Source: Leisingera sp. ANG-Vp
Lineage (GTDB): Bacteria > Pseudomonadota > Alphaproteobacteria > Rhodobacterales > Rhodobacteraceae
NCBI RefSeq assembly: GCF_000813725.1
Contig: NZ_JWLD01000063.1
Location: 1 to 64,000, forward strand
Direction of reading: 5' to 3'
Length of the DNA: 64,000 nucleotides
The notes below the pieces were generated by a model that was given only the letters and a program-made list of their open reading frames with translations, was not told the DNA's origin and searched no databases. Both the position numbers and the translations under genes were made by a program. Shown piece after piece: positions 62,201 to 64,000 of this stretch (its first letter is position 1; every line of letters begins with the position of its first letter).

Positions 62201-64000
62201 CGGCACCGGCAGCGGCCATGACAACGTGGCGCTGGGGGCGGGCAATGACACCTATTACGCAGGCCTTGGCAATGACACCCTTGCCGGGGAAAGCGATTAC
62301 GACACGCTCGACTACAGCCGTCTGGACGCAGGTTACACCGTCGATTTCTCCGGTCTGGACGCCAATGGCGACGGCACTATCCGCATCCTGAACGGCGACG
62401 GAACGCTGGCTGCCACCGACAGGGTTTCCGGCTTTGAGGCAATCATCGGAACCGGGCACGGCGAGGCGATCTCGCTGGATACGGGCGACAACGAGCTGCG
62501 CGGCGGCGGCGGCAATGACACCCTGCGCGGCGGTGCGGGCAATGACCGTTTCCTGTTTGGCCTGAACGACGGCGCCGATGTGCTGGCGGATGCGGCGATT
62601 GGCGACGTGCTGGTGTTCGAGGGTCCCGACGGCAGCACCGCGCCCGTTCTGGCACGCAGCGGCAGCGCTGGCAACTACACCTATACCGTCACCTTCGGCA
62701 GCACTACGGCCACCTTCACGTCGCCGGATCTGCTGGACCTCAATTCAGCCGCCGCCAGCGCAGGCGGCACCACCACCTGGCAGATGACCGTAGTGGACGG
62801 CACGCTGGTTGCGCGCGATGACAGCGGCACGGGCTTCAGCACCGATGAGGACACGGTGCTGACCACCGGTGATGTGCTGGCCAATGACACTGATCCGGGC
62901 ATTGCCAATGTGCAGATCGTGTCCTTTGACGCGGTCTCGGCACATGGCGCCACGGTCACGCGGGTGCCGGGCACCGGCCAGTTCACTTATGATCCGGCCG
63001 ATCTCTTTGACGGGCTGATCGACGGGCAGTCGGCCACCGATACCTTTACCTACACCATCACGGACGGCACCACGACGACCACCGCCACCGTCACCATCGA
63101 TATCGCAGGCTTCACCGATAACCCGGTGGCCTATGCCGACGCTGTCACCACCAACGAGGACACGGCGCTGACGTTTGATGCGCTGGCCAATGACCTGGAC
63201 CCGGGCGCGCAGGATGCGGTGGTCACCCAGTATGACAGCACCGGCACTGGCGGCGGCACGGTGGCCTATAACGGCGACGGCACTTTCACCTATACGCCGG
63301 GCGCGGCCTATAACAGCCTGAAGGCCGGCGAAACCGGCACCGATACCTTTACCTACACGCTGGACGACGGACGCTATGCCTCCACCACCACCGTCACGGT
63401 GACGGTAACCGGGGTCGATGACCTCTTTACCGCGCAGGACGACAGCCGGGTGGTGCTGGAGGACCAGGTCCTGACGCTCGATGTGCTGGCCAATGACACC
63501 GACCCCGACGGCGATCCCGTCAGCCTGGTCAGCGTCGGCACCCCCAACGCGGGCACCGCCGAGATCGTTGGCGGCCAGATAGTCTATACCCCGCCTCTGA
63601 ACTACAACGGACCGGTCTCCTTCACCTATGACGCCACCGACGGGGTGAGCACCCAGACAGCCACAGTGTCGCTGAACTATGTGGCGGTGGATGATGCGCC
63701 GACCATCGTGAATGACGCTGTCACCGCAACCATCGGCCGCGGGCCGGTGGTGATTGATGCGCTGGCCAATGATTTCGACCCGGAAGGCGGCGCGCTGACA
63801 ATATGGGGGGCACACGCCTGGTCCTCGTCCGCCGGGGCAGTTCAGATCATCGACAACCAGATCGTCTGGAACCCGGCATCGCACATCGGGCCGGGAACCT
63901 ACCAGCTGTACTACGGTATCCGGGATGACGCGGGCCATATTGGCTATGGCGGGCAAATCGACGTCACACTGATAGACGAGCAAGCCCCCTATGCAGTTAA
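59232..64000 (+). CDS. Giant RTX/cadherin-like tandem-repeat protein (3' end outside window)
   Basis: The frame is open from a GTG at 59232 (AGGAGAG upstream) to the end, 1589 codons so far. There is no N-terminal signal peptide. Residues about 150-275 hold a hydrophobic Ala-rich region. Two blocks of RTX nonapeptides (GGxGxDxxx) lie at about residues 735-880 and 990-1120, for example GGTGNDTLDGGAGRDVIL. Four cadherin-like (tandem-95 type) repeats follow, starting near residues 1193, 1300, 1402 and 1494, each with a LANDxDP motif. These features fit a Ca2+-stabilised, type I-secreted adhesin or surface protein. Confidence 0.9.
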   Translation, partial: MVKTVTTDAGAFAVYEAYLRAAEGGSEPLLDLSDAGFYGSSGKGMTAAQMQQENIDISAALLAGEQGYGGANPLSVEAVSQIADSLLAQVNQVSGLTAEPNANFTDAELQARADQLSADMLAEFQAQIAANPAVEVVLPSTPEQEAQFNQGVANAIKDLADARSFFQKLAAGDTSPEVIGLTVAAAVKTATSILAVLPLPPAAKAAVNIVNFATYLAPGIAAAVKGDGDPATLLTIGLQMAASVLSWGVSDYFFDYIAPIIVSAAANAEMGADGLIDLSPTAITQGLVEAAVHDNGGTLPDWWYTATGGNSGSFDQTYQKAQAIADAYGGFDSGSFMAGLSAQIRAQYGSYGKYYQELTLDLNSNLGATRYYFAYNGVWETRPIFSASNVIFPGVDPNTTNPWDLIRVINGPTAINGGLYILEKDTAVFTTSDNVDIVYAPAGRPVNLLAGDDTFNFAQDAAGGTGVSPYYQTVTAGLIDGGGGFDTMSLTGLTEGNAKGYTGDMAITHNTVGYVRGPFYGLDASNFRTIATHQNFEEFHTSNLRLFDMRQSAHAVKLVTENAFDGVSHADVFGSAFGDTLIIDTGRSVTARVTLWQGEVTSVSYGDNSNQLVSVDAGAGHDYVAGELVNGAAYQGGAGVDTFEILTPDVNRAPEPGVIANTYFVTSLDLETGATWMRAHAVGNSIHTWITTPHYDVLVHTDTTATVQGFEWAVGSQYSDIIYAQNAGSRIRGQAGNDTLHGRDGRDQLYGGDGHDSLLGGGGSDRLQGGTGNDTLDGGAGRDVILGGGGNDVITDLQGANLISGGASNDSITTGDAANEIFGGDGYDTITAGNGGNTISGGAGNDRITTGSGNDSVDLGAGVDEVFAGAGDDTVTDSWGPGALVSYYDRLTFQPVYRSATVDGGEGYDVLTLDMTGSSMVFADIGTFQSASFSYDFVTGVSQGTLPTSYVNFEEIHLTGGNITVDMVDWLDYEPDFRPSIAGHALDNAIGTGSGHDNVALGAGNDTYYAGLGNDTLAGESDYDTLDYSRLDAGYTVDFSGLDANGDGTIRILNGDGTLAATDRVSGFEAIIGTGHGEAISLDTGDNELRGGGGNDTLRGGAGNDRFLFGLNDGADVLADAAIGDVLVFEGPDGSTAPVLARSGSAGNYTYTVTFGSTTATFTSPDLLDLNSAAASAGGTTTWQMTVVDGTLVARDDSGTGFSTDEDTVLTTGDVLANDTDPGIANVQIVSFDAVSAHGATVTRVPGTGQFTYDPADLFDGLIDGQSATDTFTYTITDGTTTTTATVTIDIAGFTDNPVAYADAVTTNEDTALTFDALANDLDPGAQDAVVTQYDSTGTGGGTVAYNGDGTFTYTPGAAYNSLKAGETGTDTFTYTLDDGRYASTTTVTVTVTGVDDLFTAQDDSRVVLEDQVLTLDVLANDTDPDGDPVSLVSVGTPNAGTAEIVGGQIVYTPPLNYNGPVSFTYDATDGVSTQTATVSLNYVAVDDAPTIVNDAVTATIGRGPVVIDALANDFDPEGGALTIWGAHAWSSSAGAVQIIDNQIVWNPASHIGPGTYQLYYGIRDDAGHIGYGGQIDVTLIDEQAPYAV

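Noticed and set aside
1-64000. CRISPR array, intact insertion sequence or prophage
   Set aside because: No regularly spaced repeats, transposase or phage structural genes were found on reading through.

Overview
The window is GC-rich chromosomal DNA with short intergenic gaps and many stop/start overlaps (ATGA, GTGA, TGATG). The gene set and order point to an alphaproteobacterium of the family Rhodobacteraceae, probably the Roseobacter group (Leisingera/Phaeobacter/Ruegeria-like). The indicators are an aapJQMP general amino-acid ABC operon, an ATP12-type F1-ATPase chaperone, the order rpmH-rnpA-yidD-(ttcA)-yidC-MOSC-MOSC-engB with argB nearby, and a giant RTX/tandem-repeat protein. This assignment is an inference from gene content; no database was searched.

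Layout. 1-9.8 kb: the end of a chemoreceptor gene; a class I DAHP synthase preceded by an aromatic-rich leader peptide and an attenuator-like terminator; a TauD-type dioxygenase; a Do-like periplasmic protease; RarA; and a tightly coupled run crcB-rluC-HAD phosphatase-ATP12. 10-14.5 kb: the aap amino-acid transporter, with a structured leader and an internal terminator after the binding-protein gene. 14.5-28.7 kb: mostly minus-strand housekeeping genes (SixA-like phosphatase, Fe-S protein, sterol-desaturase-like enzyme, argB, a PepSY protein with a small secreted partner, engB, two tandem MOSC proteins, yidC, an EAL phosphodiesterase, ttcA, a DUF1127 protein, yidD, rnpA, rpmH). 29-32.8 kb: a TVP38-like membrane protein, a MerA-like flavoprotein, a histidine kinase and tRNA-Arg(ACG).

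33-47.6 kb looks accessory. It has a signalling block: an adenylate cyclase fused to an alpha/beta hydrolase; a CheY-like protein; a HisKA-HisKA-REC-adenylate cyclase; and a GAF/PAS hybrid kinase with two receivers. It is followed by a polysaccharide block: a UXS-galE-GT2 synthase-GH26-like operon, with a GH128-like protein and small secreted proteins nearby. 48.4-51 kb: a TadG-TadE-TadE operon. 51-58.7 kb: a MipA-type porin divergent from a membrane LytTR regulator; arsR with two Old Yellow Enzyme genes sharing an operator-like motif; and a MocR regulator divergent from a DMT exporter. 59.2 kb to the end: the 5' part of a very large RTX protein with cadherin-like repeats, preceded by three helically phased direct repeats.

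The most interesting items are the aromatic attenuator upstream of aroG, the cAMP-centred phosphorelay block, a hairpin repeat family with compensatory changes, the shared ArsR operator, and the phased repeats before the RTX gene.
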